A DNA stretch of 64,000 nucleotides from Candidatus Blautia faecipullorum (GCA_019115125.1 DXEG01000060.1:47725-111724), one strand, 5' to 3'; counted from the first letter of the stretch, positions 34,066-44,059 are shown. Notes: generated from the letters alone by a model not told the origin. Numbers and translations: made by a program.

Positions 34066-35853
34066 TTATTCCGCAGTCTCTTCGGAATTATCCTCTACAT
34101 TTTTACCCTCCGGATAATTCGCCGCAGACTCTTCTCTTGCTTTTGTCCAGTCAGATGCATTCTGTGTGTCTACCGCAAGGACGTCATCATATCCAAGCCC
34201 TTTTGCGGTATCCTGCATAGTCTTAAGGAGGCTATCGAACTCTGACTGATCCTTCGCGAAGATCATCTTCCATGAGTTATCAATCACCGTCGCCTTGCAC
34301 TGTCCGCGGATTGTTGTTATATTAGAATCAGCTTCCGGAACCGTATAGCTGCTTCCCGGCGCAACCGCCAGCATATCATTTGCCTCCAGGTATTCCATGG
34401 TAGATGTAGCTCCCATATGTTCCGCCCAGTCCAGATCAAGAGCTGTCTGGTTGTTCTCAATCGTTGTTTCCCATGTCAGATAATCATACGCCTCACCTGT
34501 TGCCGGATCAATATCTTCCAAGTTAACAGTCTTGAAGTTCAGTGCGGATACACCGTCTTTCCAGTTTCCGCCGCCGTACTCTTCAGGTACTTCAGCATCA
34601 TTCATCGGAAGAGCCTGTTTCCCGAAGTCTGTCAACTCCGGTTTTCCGTCCGCGTTCATCTCCCAGGTCAGTCCCTCGATACCTGCGGCGCCGTTCGACT
34701 GTCCGTTTAAGCGAATACCCTCCGGTGAATACAGCCAGTCTATGAAGTCTGCCATTCTCTGCGGATCTTCTGCGTTGCTTCCGATAGCAATGATCTGCGT
34801 GGAATTACCCTCCGGGCAGCTTCCGAAAGAGAAGATCTTCATATCTTCTACCGGAGCAAACATGAATCCCTTACCCTCAGCCTTATGCTCTGCTGTATTG
34901 TACAGATTCTTTCCTACCCACGGCCACGGGCAGTAAAGTACTTTACCGTTTGTATATTTTGCTGACCATGTATCATAGTTCTGTGTTGTCGAATCCGGGT
35001 CCACAAGTCCTCTCTGGTTTGCCTCGTAGAAGAACTCAAGCACTTCTTTGTAAATAGAATCATCGTCAATGATACTCTGTGTCTCGGAGCCGTCCGCGCT
35101 TAAGAGAAGGAAGCCACACTCGTCATACCCATACATACAGCAGAGCTGCTTCGCATTGTTCATCATATTGTCGTCCCAGTCTTTGAACAGGGAGATGGCA
35201 TAGATGTCGTCAGTACCCTCTTCCTTTCTTGCCAGTTCCTGCATATCCTCAAGGACATCCAGGAAATCGTCCATGTTCTTCATCTCCGGATATCCCAGTG
35301 TCTTATAATAATCCCAGCGGATATACGGTCCGAATGTAGGGTCAAGCCCCTCGCTTGGCTCTGTAGCCGCATCAGATGATACGGAGTTGGGGAATGCGAA
35401 CATTCCCTCTTCCGGAAGTCCTTCATTCGTTACCGCGATGGCGTCGCCGTAATTCTCAATAATATCCTTGCCTTCCATCAGATCTGCAGCGTCCATAACA
35501 AGCCCTGCCTCTACAACGTCCTTCAATACTCCGTCTGAAGTGTTGAGAAGGACAAGATCTCCCAGGTCGCCCGCAGCGGAGCGCGTCTGATACAGTGTAT
35601 CCCCGCCTCCGGCAACATTGGGCGCGATAATGTTAAGTTCCATATTGAATTTGTCCTTCACGACCTTTGCAAACCAGCCGCTCTGGGTTCCCTGGTAGTT
35701 CGCGAACTGGTCAAATACATCTACTGTAATAAACTCTTCATAATTCCCATCCTTTGACCCTGTATTCGCGGACTTGCTTTCACCGCCGCATCCTGCCAGC
35801 AGAGTTGCTGTCATTGCTGTACACAGCATGATGCTGATAATCCTCTTTTTCAT
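34066..35853 (-). CDS. ABC transporter sugar-binding lipoprotein
   Basis: The 595-aa protein starts with a lipoprotein signal (KKRIISIMLCTAMTATLLAG then C), a short Ser/Gly/Lys linker, and a large type I extracellular binding fold of the LplA/YtcQ kind (about 500-590 residues, long for the class). It would capture oligosaccharides and pass them to the two permeases encoded directly upstream. No ATPase is encoded here, as is usual where a shared MsmX-type ATPase serves several importers. The start at 35853 follows AAGGAGAG. Confidence 0.85.
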   Translation of the reverse strand: MKKRIISIMLCTAMTATLLAGCGGESKSANTGSKDGNYEEFITVDVFDQFANYQGTQSGWFAKVVKDKFNMELNIIAPNVAGGGDTLYQTRSAAGDLGDLVLLNTSDGVLKDVVEAGLVMDAADLMEGKDIIENYGDAIAVTNEGLPEEGMFAFPNSVSSDAATEPSEGLDPTFGPYIRWDYYKTLGYPEMKNMDDFLDVLEDMQELARKEEGTDDIYAISLFKDWDDNMMNNAKQLCCMYGYDECGFLLLSADGSETQSIIDDDSIYKEVLEFFYEANQRGLVDPDSTTQNYDTWSAKYTNGKVLYCPWPWVGKNLYNTAEHKAEGKGFMFAPVEDMKIFSFGSCPEGNSTQIIAIGSNAEDPQRMADFIDWLYSPEGIRLNGQSNGAAGIEGLTWEMNADGKPELTDFGKQALPMNDAEVPEEYGGGNWKDGVSALNFKTVNLEDIDPATGEAYDYLTWETTIENNQTALDLDWAEHMGATSTMEYLEANDMLAVAPGSSYTVPEADSNITTIRGQCKATVIDNSWKMIFAKDQSEFDSLLKTMQDTAKGLGYDDVLAVDTQNASDWTKAREESAANYPEGKNVEDNSEETAE

Positions 35854-35911
35854 AATTTCTCTCCTTTTCCGGATGTACATCATATATATACCCTGTCATA
35901 TTTCTGAGTTA

Positions 35912-36820
35912 TTAGCCTTTCACCGATCCAATCATAATACCTTTTACAAAGAACCTCTGGAACATCGGGTAAATAAACAGAATCGGAAGCACAACTACAA
36001 CTGATACTGTCATCTGGATCGATGTACCTGTCTGCTGCGTTGCCAGTGCCGCCGCACTCACAGCTCCCGCGCCGCTGTTGCGCACCATCGCCGCAAGTGA
36101 ACTTGCCTGATTAATATAAGTATACAGCAGATACTGCAAAGAATACAATTTCTGATCTGTTATGTAGAGCAAAGTATCCTGATAATTATTCCACTGGCTA
36201 ACCGCGGCAAAGATTGCTACTGTCGCCAGAATTGGAGTACATGTGGGAAGAATGATCTTATAAAAAATCTTGAATATTCCCGCACCGTCGATCTCCGCCG
36301 CCTCCTGGAGCGCTTTCGGCAGGGACTCAACGTAAGTCTTCACCAGGATAATGTTAAACGGCTGAATAATCGTCGGGATGATATATACCCAAAATGTATT
36401 AGTCAGGTGCAGGTTCTTCATCGTGATAAACATCGGGATAAGACCTGCGTTAAAATACATTGTGATAACAATGAATCTGTACCAGAACTTTCTCTTCCAC
36501 ATCTTTTCCTGGCTGAACATAAATCCCAGGAACGCTGTAACGAGAACCGTAAGCCCTGTTCCGATGACTGTCTTCCCGACAGACACCAGCGCCGCTGATC
36601 CCAGACCTTTCAGCTCAAACAACGCCTTGTAATTCTCAAAGTGTATCCCTTTAGGGAGGAAGTTGATTGCTCCCGCAGCACTCAAATCATTGGCGCTGAT
36701 GGTGTTGATCACCATATAATAAAAAGGATAAATACAGATCAGTGTAAAGATGCCGAAGACCGCATAATTGATTACATTGAATGTGGCGGTTCCGGCGGTC
36801 CGTTTTTTCTTTTTTCCCAT
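35912..36820 (-). CDS. ABC sugar permease, YtcP/LplC family
   Basis: The 302-aa protein has six membrane helices and the binding-protein-dependent permease signature with the EAA loop (ALQEAAEIDGAGIFKIFYKI ILP). It pairs with the LplB-type permease encoded 20 bp upstream. GAGGAG precedes the ATG. Confidence 0.9.
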   Translation of the reverse strand: MGKKKKRTAGTATFNVINYAVFGIFTLICIYPFYYMVINTISANDLSAAGAINFLPKGIHFENYKALFELKGLGSAALVSVGKTVIGTGLTVLVTAFLGFMFSQEKMWKRKFWYRFIVITMYFNAGLIPMFITMKNLHLTNTFWVYIIPTIIQPFNIILVKTYVESLPKALQEAAEIDGAGIFKIFYKIILPTCTPILATVAIFAAVSQWNNYQDTLLYITDQKLYSLQYLLYTYINQASSLAAMVRNSGAGAVSAAALATQQTGTSIQMTVSVVVVLPILFIYPMFQRFFVKGIMIGSVKG

Positions 36821-36840
36821 CTGACATTTTCTCCTCTCCG

Positions 36841-37788
36841 TTAAATGATAGACTCACCGCGTGTCTTCTTTGATACGAAGTTACATACCGTAAGAAGGGC
36901 AACGCTTATGATGCTCTTGAGCATACTGATCGCTGTTGCCAGCGAGTAGCTGCTGCCGGTCATACCAATGTTATAGACGTACAGGTCAAGCACCTGTATA
37001 TGCTCCTTATTGAACGAATTCTGGAATACAAAATACTGATCCAGTCCATTGTTCAGGAAATTGGACACCGCCATCATCAGCATGACAAAAAATGTAGGCA
37101 GAAGCGCCGGCAGCGTGATGTGCCTCATCAGTTGGAAGCGACCCGCGCCATCAATGCTCGCCGCCTCATAAAGCTCCTGGTCAATCCCCGCGATAGACGC
37201 CAGATATACAATCGCGCCCCATCCCAGTCCTTTCCAGGTATTCCACAGAAGCATCCACAGCCAGGTATGCGCGTCACTGTCCAGGAATTTGATCGGTTCC
37301 GTAATGATACCCGCGTTCTCAAGCAGGCTGTTGACCATACCTGTTGATGAGAACAGTGCGAATGCCACTGAATACACGAGCACCCAGCTTATGAAGTTCG
37401 GCAGTGTAGTAAATGTCTGTACGAATGATTTGAACTTCTTACATTTGATCTCATTTAAGAAGATCGCAAACCCGAGAGGCAGTATTGAAGTCAGAATACC
37501 GAGTAAGCTCATCGCGAATGTGTTCTTCATTACCTGGATCAGCTGAGACACCTGTGTCTCGTTAGTGAAGAGCATCCGGAACCATTGCAGACCTACGAAC
37601 TCGCAGTCCGCAAGGCTTCTCGGCGGTTTGTAATCAAAGAACGAGTAGATCCACCCATGCAGCGGAAAATACGAAAACAAAAACGCCAGAATCAGAAACG
37701 GCAGGATCCAAAGGAAATACTTGAATCCGCTTTTACCGTTCGCCTTTTTCCCAGACGCGCCCATCACAGCAGTCTTGCCTTTTTTCAT
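36841..37788 (-). CDS. ABC sugar permease, LplB/YteP family
   Basis: The 315-aa protein has six membrane helices with the EAA loop ELYEAASIDGAGRFQLMRHI TLP. It is the first gene of the leftward transport operon, which continues with the second permease, the binding protein and the broken GH42. AGGAGGT precedes the ATG. It is divergent from the yesL-GH94 unit, so the 280 bp between them hold both promoters. Confidence 0.9.
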   Translation of the reverse strand: MKKGKTAVMGASGKKANGKSGFKYFLWILPFLILAFLFSYFPLHGWIYSFFDYKPPRSLADCEFVGLQWFRMLFTNETQVSQLIQVMKNTFAMSLLGILTSILPLGFAIFLNEIKCKKFKSFVQTFTTLPNFISWVLVYSVAFALFSSTGMVNSLLENAGIITEPIKFLDSDAHTWLWMLLWNTWKGLGWGAIVYLASIAGIDQELYEAASIDGAGRFQLMRHITLPALLPTFFVMLMMAVSNFLNNGLDQYFVFQNSFNKEHIQVLDLYVYNIGMTGSSYSLATAISMLKSIISVALLTVCNFVSKKTRGESII

Positions 37789-38069
37789 CTCCCTTACCTC
37801 CTATCTCAACTGCTTTATCTACGTCTAATCCTAGCATCAGCGTTTTCAAAAAAATACCTGAAAAATTCATATTTATTTCATTGACAAATTAGATTTTTTC
37901 ATGACCCGCATCTAAATCCCTACTTTTTCATGTAAATCAGTTCGTTTTTTTACGGTAGTTATTTCTTTTTTTCCTTTATATATTAAGGGTACATATACGT
38001 TATTTATATGCACACAGCGCGGCATTGCCTGATCTGCAGGCATCTTTGGTAAGGAGGTTCAATATTATT
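37789..38069. promoter_or_regulatory. Divergent control region between transporter and yesL/GH94
   Basis: This AT-rich stretch separates two outward-reading units of one sugar locus. I see no confident -35/-10 pair with consensus spacing, consistent with promoters that need activation by the YesN-type regulator. The end has AAGGAGGT for yesL. Confidence 0.35.
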
Positions 38070-38708
38070 ATGAAAACAAAAATCGCGAATCCTATACTTG
38101 ATTTTATCAACACACTATGCAATTATATTGCGCTCAACCTCGTATTCCTCGTCACATGTCTTCCCGTAATCACGATCGGCACAGCGCTCGCTTCTTTATA
38201 TAACGTAACGCTTCGCGAGGCACGCGGTGAATATGGATATCTGGTCCGTACTTATATCAGAGAATTCAAACATAACATAAAAGAGGGAACAAAAGCATTT
38301 ATCATCCTCTTTCTCATCGGTGCTGCCCTTGTATTCAATCTGGGGTTCTGGTCCGGCATGGGTACGATACCAGCCTCCGTCATTACCGGATTAATCGTTG
38401 TGGCGCTGATTGCGTGGCTTCTTACCTTTACTTATACATTTCCCCTGATCGCCCGGTTTGAAAACACGACACGGCAGACGCTAAAAAACGCATTCTGCCT
38501 GATGATGAGCAATACGAAATATACATTTGCACTTGTTCTAATCTATATCACGGTCGTCTGCTTCTGTGTATTCTTACAGCCAATGAAACTTCTGATGGTA
38601 TTGTTCGGCTTTGCTTTCATCGCCTACTGTCAGTCCTTTATCTTCAAGAGGATCTTTGAGCCATATGAAAAAGAAGCGGAAGAAGCTGCCGCAGGAATAT
38701 ACCTTTGA
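38070..38708 (+). CDS. YesL-family membrane protein (DUF624)
   Basis: The 212-aa protein has about five membrane helices, with the DUF624 pattern at the start (FINTLCNYIALNLVFLVTCL PVITIG) and a TLREAR segment after the second helix. YesL proteins occur in rhamnogalacturonan and other sugar loci beside LplB/YtcP transporters and YesMN; their role is unknown. The ATG at 38070 follows AAGGAGGT. Confidence 0.85.
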   Translation: MKTKIANPILDFINTLCNYIALNLVFLVTCLPVITIGTALASLYNVTLREARGEYGYLVRTYIREFKHNIKEGTKAFIILFLIGAALVFNLGFWSGMGTIPASVITGLIVVALIAWLLTFTYTFPLIARFENTTRQTLKNAFCLMMSNTKYTFALVLIYITVVCFCVFLQPMKLLMVLFGFAFIAYCQSFIFKRIFEPYEKEAEEAAAGIYL

Positions 38709-38711
38709 AAA

Positions 38712-39002
38712 TACAATTCCAGGGAAAGAGTGGGTGTGCTTGGTCTGCGCCAACAGGAGATGGAGGGAACCATCCGTGTTGACCTGCATCTTGACTCATA
38801 CGGAGAAGCCGGTCTCTCCCTTTACATGGACTGTGATCATCATTATGATCTTGCCCTCGTCCGGAGTAACTCTGCGGTCTCGCTTATCAAACGACGAGTC
38901 ATCGGAGATATGGAATTCATCCAGCAGGAAGAGCTTCTGCCTCCGGATACAGAGCACAGGCACAAAACGGCCTGTAAGGGAACACAGTCAGTAATTTTAG
39001 AA
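38712..39002 (+). pseudogene. GH43 C-terminal domain remnant
   Basis: A frame reads VLGLRQQEMEGTIRVDLHLD, EAGLSLYMDCDHHYDLALVR and VIGDMEFIQQEELL, the C-terminal beta-sandwich of GH43 beta-xylosidases and arabinofuranosidases. There is no catalytic five-blade propeller, no start with a ribosome site, and the frame runs into the next gene. It is most likely the stump of a GH43 gene deleted between yesL and GH94. Confidence 0.65.
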
Positions 39003-39033
39003 AGAAAACTTTATCAAACGGAGGAAACCATCT

Positions 39034-41469
39034 ATGAAATTCGGATACTTTAACGACCAGAACAGAGAGTATGTCATCACATCCCCGGCGACGCCCCAGC
39101 CGTGGATCAATTATCTCGGAAATGAGAATTTCTTCTCTCTCATCTCCAACACCTGCGGAGGCTACAGCTTTTATAAAGACGCCAAACTCTTACGGCTGAC
39201 CCGCTACCGTTATAATAACGTGCCTGCCGATACGAACGGACGGTATTACTTCATCCGGCACAACGGCACAGTATGGGCTCCGGCATGGCAGCCGGTGAAG
39301 ACAGAGCTGGACTCTTATGAATGCCGGCACGGTCTGGGATACAGTAGATTCATTTCATCCAAAAACGGCATCCGCGCGGATCTGACCGCCTTCGTCCCCC
39401 TTCACGAGAGCTGCGAGGTCAACCATCTTGTCCTGACAAATGACACCGATACTGTGCAGGAACTGGATCTTACTTCTTATGTGGAATTCTGCTTCTGGAA
39501 TGCGGTCGATGACTCTACGAACTTCCAGAGACACCTGAGTCTGGGAGAGGTAGAGGTATGCGGCTCTGAAATTTACCACAAAACAGAATACCGGGAGCGC
39601 CGCAATCATTACGCTTACTACACGGTAAACGCCAGGATTGACGGTTTCGATACGAGCAGGGACGATTTCCTCGGCGTGTATGGAAGTATCGAACATCCTT
39701 TCTCTGTGTTCGAAGGTATTTCTCATAATTCCATCGCCAGCGGCGGAGCCGTCATCGGCTCACACCATATCAGGATCTCCTTGCAGCCCGGTGAATCCAA
39801 AAGCCTTATCTTCATCCTCGGATACTGTGAAAATCCTGTAGATGAAAAATGGGAGTCTCCGAATATCATTAACAAAGACCGGGCGCGCGCAGCCATGGCG
39901 CGTCTCTCCACAGATGAACAGGTGGATGCCGCACTTGCGGTGCTTAAGAATTATTGGAGCGATCTGCTCTCCATCTATGCTCTCGAAAGCAATGATGAGA
40001 AATTGAACCGCATGGTAAATATCTGGAATCAGTATCAGTGTATGGTGACCTTCAACATGTCACGATCTGCATCATATTTTGAGTCAGGCACAGGCCGCGG
40101 TATGGGCTTTAGGGATTCCTGCCAGGATCTCTTAGGCTTCGTGCATCTGATCCCTGACCGTGCCCGCCAGAGGATCCTCGATATCGCGGCAACACAGTTT
40201 GAGGACGGCAGCGCTTACCACCAATACCAGCCTTTGACAAAGAAAGGGAACTCCGACATTGGAAGCGGCTTCAACGATGATCCCCTCTGGCTGATTGCAG
40301 GAACTGCGGCTTACATCAAGGAAACCGGAGATCTGACCATACTGGATGAGATCGTAGACTTTAACAACGATCACTCCCTCGCCCGGCCGCTTATGGTGCA
40401 TCTGAAACGCTCCTTTGACTATACGTTGAGTCATTTAGGTCCCCACGGCCTTCCGCTCATTGGCCGCGCTGACTGGAACGACTGTCTGAACTTAAACTGC
40501 TTCTCCAAAGAACCCGGAGAATCTTTCCAGACCTTCGGTCCGTCTGAAGGCCCTGTCGCGGAGTCTGTATTCATTGCCGGAATGTTCGTGAAATACGGAC
40601 GAGAATATGCGCAGATCTGTCGTATGACCGGACAGGCGGCAGAAGCAGAGCGAGCCGAAGAGGCTGTTTCCCAGATGTATAATACTGTTCTTGACGCAGG
40701 CTGGGACGGAGAATGGTTCATCCGCGCCTATGACGCATTCGGAGAAAAGGTTGGGTCTGACGAATGTGAAGAAGGAAAGATCTACATTGAGCCACAGGGC
40801 TTCTGCGTGCTGGCTGATATCGGAGTCAAAGAGGGCCATGCGAAGAAAGCACTGGATTCCGTAAAAGAACGTCTGGACACAAAATACGGCATCGTGCTCC
40901 AGCAGCCGGCATATTCCAGGTACTACTTAAATCTCGGAGAGATTTCCTCCTATCCGCCGGGATATAAAGAAAACGCCGGGATATTCTGCCACAACAACCC
41001 CTGGGTATCCATTGCTGAGACAAGGATCGGGCGGGGGAACCGGGCATTCGAGATCTACCGCAGGATCTGCCCTGCTTACATAGAAGACATCAGCGAGATC
41101 CACCGGACAGAGCCTTATGTATATTCCCAGATGATCGCCGGTAAGGACGCCCCGAAGCACGGCGAAGCGAAAAACAGCTGGCTCACCGGAACCGCCGCAT
41201 GGACCTTTGTCAATGTATCTCAGTACCTCCTTGGCATCCGCCCGGAGTTTGACGGACTTATGATTGATCCATGCATCCCGGCAGAGATGGAGGGTTTCAC
41301 TGTCACCAGAAAATACCGGGGCTGCATGTATCACATCCATGTAAAAAACCCGGATCATGTGGAAAAGGGCATACGTTCCATAACGGTCAACGGAGAAAAG
41401 ACAGACAGCACCTGCATCGCCACAGATGGAACTAATAAAGAGTACGATGTAGAAGTAATTATGGGATAA
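39034..41469 (+). CDS. GH94 cellobiose phosphorylase
   Basis: The 811-aa length and sequence fit cellobiose phosphorylase: an N-terminal beta-sandwich opening [28 protein letters not shown], the (alpha/alpha)6 barrel with [20 protein letters not shown], the acid catalyst Asp in [12 protein letters not shown], and [13 protein letters not shown]. It splits cellobiose with phosphate into glucose 1-phosphate and glucose, saving ATP. Related GH94 specificities (cellodextrin, laminaribiose) cannot be excluded without alignment. CGGAGGA precedes the ATG. Confidence 0.85.
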   Translation: MKFGYFNDQNREYVITSPATPQPWINYLGNENFFSLISNTCGGYSFYKDAKLLRLTRYRYNNVPADTNGRYYFIRHNGTVWAPAWQPVKTELDSYECRHGLGYSRFISSKNGIRADLTAFVPLHESCEVNHLVLTNDTDTVQELDLTSYVEFCFWNAVDDSTNFQRHLSLGEVEVCGSEIYHKTEYRERRNHYAYYTVNARIDGFDTSRDDFLGVYGSIEHPFSVFEGISHNSIASGGAVIGSHHIRISLQPGESKSLIFILGYCENPVDEKWESPNIINKDRARAAMARLSTDEQVDAALAVLKNYWSDLLSIYALESNDEKLNRMVNIWNQYQCMVTFNMSRSASYFESGTGRGMGFRDSCQDLLGFVHLIPDRARQRILDIAATQFEDGSAYHQYQPLTKKGNSDIGSGFNDDPLWLIAGTAAYIKETGDLTILDEIVDFNNDHSLARPLMVHLKRSFDYTLSHLGPHGLPLIGRADWNDCLNLNCFSKEPGESFQTFGPSEGPVAESVFIAGMFVKYGREYAQICRMTGQAAEAERAEEAVSQMYNTVLDAGWDGEWFIRAYDAFGEKVGSDECEEGKIYIEPQGFCVLADIGVKEGHAKKALDSVKERLDTKYGIVLQQPAYSRYYLNLGEISSYPPGYKENAGIFCHNNPWVSIAETRIGRGNRAFEIYRRICPAYIEDISEIHRTEPYVYSQMIAGKDAPKHGEAKNSWLTGTAAWTFVNVSQYLLGIRPEFDGLMIDPCIPAEMEGFTVTRKYRGCMYHIHVKNPDHVEKGIRSITVNGEKTDSTCIATDGTNKEYDVEVIMG

Positions 41470-41486
41470 CTGAAAAATCTTTAAAC

Positions 41487-41513
41487 GCGGAGGGAGCGAT
41501 AATCTCCCTCCGC
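41487..41513 (+). terminator. Hairpin after GH94
   Basis: GCGGAGGGAG and CTCCCTCCGC form a perfect 10-bp stem with a seven-base loop, 18 bp after the stop. There is no T-run, so termination would be weak or the hairpin may protect the mRNA end. Confidence 0.5.
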
Positions 41514-41589
41514 CCTCACCAACTCCAAACCATTTACGTTCCCTGGCATCTTTTTTAATATTTCTAACGCCTGATCCGCGACTGCCCGA

Positions 41590-42105
41590 TCAGTGCTGAT
41601 ATTTTCTGGGATCTGTGATTTTCCCGTAAATAGCGCTAACAGCCGCTACAGCCGGCGAACACAGATAGATTTCTGATCCGGCGCTTCCCATACGTCCCAG
41701 GAAGTTCCTGTTATTGGTTCCCAAAACGACCTGGTTGTCGCTGACGATACCATAGTTTGTCCCTGCGCAAAGCGTGCATCCGGTCTGGAGCATGATTGCT
41801 CCGGCCTCGATCAGAGTGGAAACATATCCTTTCTCCATTGCTTCCTTGTAGATGCTTCTGGAAGCCGGTTCCCTTCCCATAAGTCGTGCAAGCTCTGCTA
41901 CCCAGCGCACCTGCTCTGGATTGCTGACCGATTTTCCACAAGCATCTACAGTCGTATCCTCCAGGCCAACCCGTACATGGCCGCCCATACTGATTGCTGC
42001 CGCAATCAGACGCGTATGGCATTCTCCCATTGCAGTAACGCCCCAAATGGCATCCGGCGGAAGTTGATGAACCAGATGAACCAAGCCGCACTGATTAAGG
42101 AGGAA
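41590..42105 (-). pseudogene. Chimeric remnant: BKACE enzyme joined to LeuC/aconitase-type end
   Basis: The first part (LVHQLPPDAIWGVTAMGECH, SMGGHVRVGLEDT, NPEQVRWVAELARLMGREPA) is the C-terminal third of a beta-keto acid cleavage enzyme (BKACE, formerly DUF849). From about residue 98 it becomes the end of a 3-isopropylmalate dehydratase-like large subunit (YKEAMEKGYVSTLIEAGAIM, GTNNRNFLGRMGSAGSEIYL, ASPAVAAV-type, GKITDPR). A deletion fused two unrelated genes in frame. It has no proper start, since its 5' side runs into the opposing thyX gene. Confidence 0.7.
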
Positions 42106-42112
42106 AACGTCT

Positions 42113-42825
42113 ATGGATCAGATTGAAACAAAGATTTTTCTCTGCTCCGCCATGCGCGAAGCAGAGAAAAATATGGTATTTGCCACCGGGCTGACGCAGA
42201 GGGGACATCAGATCCACAACATGGACGACCTGGTTAAGCTCTATGAGCAGTCCTTCTCTAACGAAACCGTCCGGAATATCGGAAAGCTCCCCCATCCCAC
42301 TGTCCAGAAGTTTACCCTGATCACGGTCGCCATTGTGGGAGCAAGCCGCAGATTCCTTTCTCAGATCACCCGTCACCAAAACGAAGTGAAGTTTATGAGC
42401 GCATCCCTACAGTACAGCAACTATTCCGGAGCCGCGTCCTTCGCAAAGCCTTATGAGGTGCTGACCGCTCCGCCGGATATCCAGAAGCTCTATCTGCAAA
42501 GCTGTTTATCGGATATGGATTGCTACGATACGCTCTGCCGGTCCGGTCTCAGCCATGACACTGCCGGCTATGTGACCCCTCAGGGCTTAAGGAACGTGCT
42601 GCTGATCAGTGCAACTCCTTACCAATGAAAGCACATGATCGGCCAGCGGACCTGCAGGAGAAATACGGATGAAATGCGGATCGTCATGCTGAATATCTGG
42701 CAGAATATGTACGATCTCAGCGCCCCTTTATTCAGCCCTTCTCTTACCGGGCCATTCTGCCAGAGAGACCGCTGCCTGGAAGGAAAAATGAGCTGTGGAA
42801 AACCTATCCGGAAACAGATGCCGCC
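42113..42825 (+). pseudogene. thyX: FAD-dependent thymidylate synthase ThyX with an in-frame TGA
   Basis: The frame from ATG at 42113 (TAAGGAGGAA upstream) has ThyX features: the HNMDDL and TVRNIGKLPHP region, SRRFLSQITRHQNEVKFMSA with the RHQ motif, and QGLRNVLLISATPYQ. TGA at 42626-42628 then replaces the Trp of YQWKHMIGQR, after which the same frame continues WKHMIGQRTCRRNTDEMRIV to CLEGKMSCGKPIRK. ThyX makes dTMP from dUMP using methylene-tetrahydrofolate and FADH2. The truncated product lacks the C-terminal active-site part. Its natural stop is also lost in the fusion to dut. Confidence 0.8.
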
Positions 42826-43167
42826 GAAGCAGACGTATATATGCCATTTGACTGTACCATCCGTCCCGGAGAAATCTATAAGATTCCCCTGGGATTCGGG
42901 ATTGAGATACCGGACGGCTTTGCAGGGTATGTATTCCCACGGACCAGCATGGCAGAAAAAGGCATCACCTGTGAACTGCCTCCCATTGATTCCGGCTACC
43001 GGGGCGAGATCCACGCGATCATCAGCAACATTAGCAACCAGGAACAGGAAATTCTGAAAAATACCCGGATCGGCCAGCTAATTATTACCCCGGTCGTCAT
43101 CGCTGATTTTGTTTTTGAATTTGGGAAAAGCCGGGGATGCGGCGCTTTTGGAAGCACGGGAGCGTAG
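42821..43167 (+). CDS. dut: dUTPase, probably N-terminally truncated by fusion
   Basis: The frame carries dUTPase motifs: DAAEADVYMPFD (motif 1 degenerate), GYVFPRTSMAEKGITC (motif 2), PPIDSGYRGEIHAIISN (motif 3), NTRIGQLIITPV (motif 4) and SRGCGAFGSTG (motif 5). dUTPase converts dUTP to dUMP, the ThyX substrate. No ATG lies upstream in this frame, which stays open back into thyX coding sequence; the first in-frame ATG (42841) lies within motif 1. A deletion probably joined the end of thyX to the body of dut, so activity is doubtful. Confidence 0.6.
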
Positions 43168-43217
43168 ACTGTCAGACAGCTTTTTTTTCCAAAAAAATTA
43201 TAAGAGAAAAATTTATC

Positions 43218-43262
43218 CCCCTCAAAGTAATGGTTTTCATCCTTACTTTGAGGGGATCTTTT
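43218..43262 (+). terminator. Terminator after dUTPase
   Basis: A perfect 13-bp stem (43218-43230 with 43243-43255) is followed by ATCTTTT. It lies about 50 bp beyond the dUTPase stop. Confidence 0.75.
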
Positions 43263-43311
43263 GGGGTTTCTGTTAATTATTGACCATCCGTTCTTTCAGG
43301 ATTCCACAATA

Positions 43312-43334
43312 ATTCTATGTGAACCTTTCATAAG
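43312..43334. repeat. 23-bp exact repeat, copy 2
   Basis: Identical to 10427-10449. It ends three bases before the stop codon of the DUF4869 gene. Confidence 0.6.
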
Positions 43335-43336
43335 CG

Positions 43337-43795
43337 CTACTCCTGCCCCATTTCATTTAAGTATCGGTTTGCGATTGGAACCAGTTCCCTCATGGAATGG
43401 ACGATCTCCCCTCCATTTTCTACCTGTATTTCAAATGCCGTATCCCGGCCAAAGCTCATCATATGCCTGAGATTGATCGTCAGATCTTTCAGCTTTCCTA
43501 TTTCCAGTATCCATTTTGCACAGTTATCTCCACAGGTAGATGCATTGAAAATCTTATCCGGTTCATTCAGCATCAGCAACAGCGTTTTTACACCGCCGGA
43601 CAGCCTCTCCGGCAGAATCTGTCCTAAAACAGGGCTGTTAATGCACTCTCCGCTTAAAACATCAGAATTATCCACATCTTTGATCATCGTTTTCGCCAGC
43701 TTTGATTCCAGCTATTCCGGTTCATAAGTATTTTTAAAATATACACTCGTATTATAAATGCTGTTTTCTGCATCTCCATATATAATCGTAAGCAT
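43337..43795 (-). pseudogene. DUF4869 protein with an in-frame TAG
   Basis: ATG at 43795 with TGGAGG upstream begins MLTIIYGDAENSIYNTSVYF and KNTYEPE, then TAG at 43712-43714, and the same frame continues LESKLAKTMIKDVDNSDVLS and on to FNASTCGDNCAKWILEIGKL. Relatives of this DUF4869 family have Trp at the stop position, so a TGG to TAG change is likely. The function of DUF4869 is unknown; it often accompanies DUF4868/DUF4869-type phage-related loci. Restart at the internal ATG (43687) might give a partial protein. Confidence 0.7.
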
Positions 43796-44006
43796 AAGAT
43801 ACCTCCATTGTTGCCTCCCTGCGTTTTTTGACTTGATGAATTTATTATATCACTTGTAAACAACTTTCATTACAAAAACAATTTCATAAAAGCACGAAAA
43901 AAGAGCCTGGAACAGCATTTTTATTAGCTGAACGCCATAAAATTTGCTGCTGTATTAGCTGAGTAAAGAGCTTTATCTGACACCTTTTTTACCTGCTGAA
44001 AATGAA

Positions 44007-44053
44007 AAAGGCAGGAAATTATTCAGCTATTTCTGCTAATAATTCCTGCCTTT
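44007..44053 (-). terminator. Terminator of tRNA-Arg
   Basis: A stem of about 16 bp (AAAGGCAGGAA and its complement, one bulge) is followed on the minus strand by TTTTT. It ends seven bases past the tRNA 3' end. Confidence 0.8.
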
Positions 44054-44059
44054 AACGGC

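Noticed and set aside
38730-39053. A complete small gene between yesL and GH94
   Set aside because: Sequence matches only the tail of GH43 enzymes and the frame ends inside the next gene, so it is treated as a remnant.
42626-42628. TGA read as tryptophan or selenocysteine in thyX
   Set aside because: Other genes here use TGA as a stop (for example the MFS gene) and no SECIS-like element or family precedent supports recoding.
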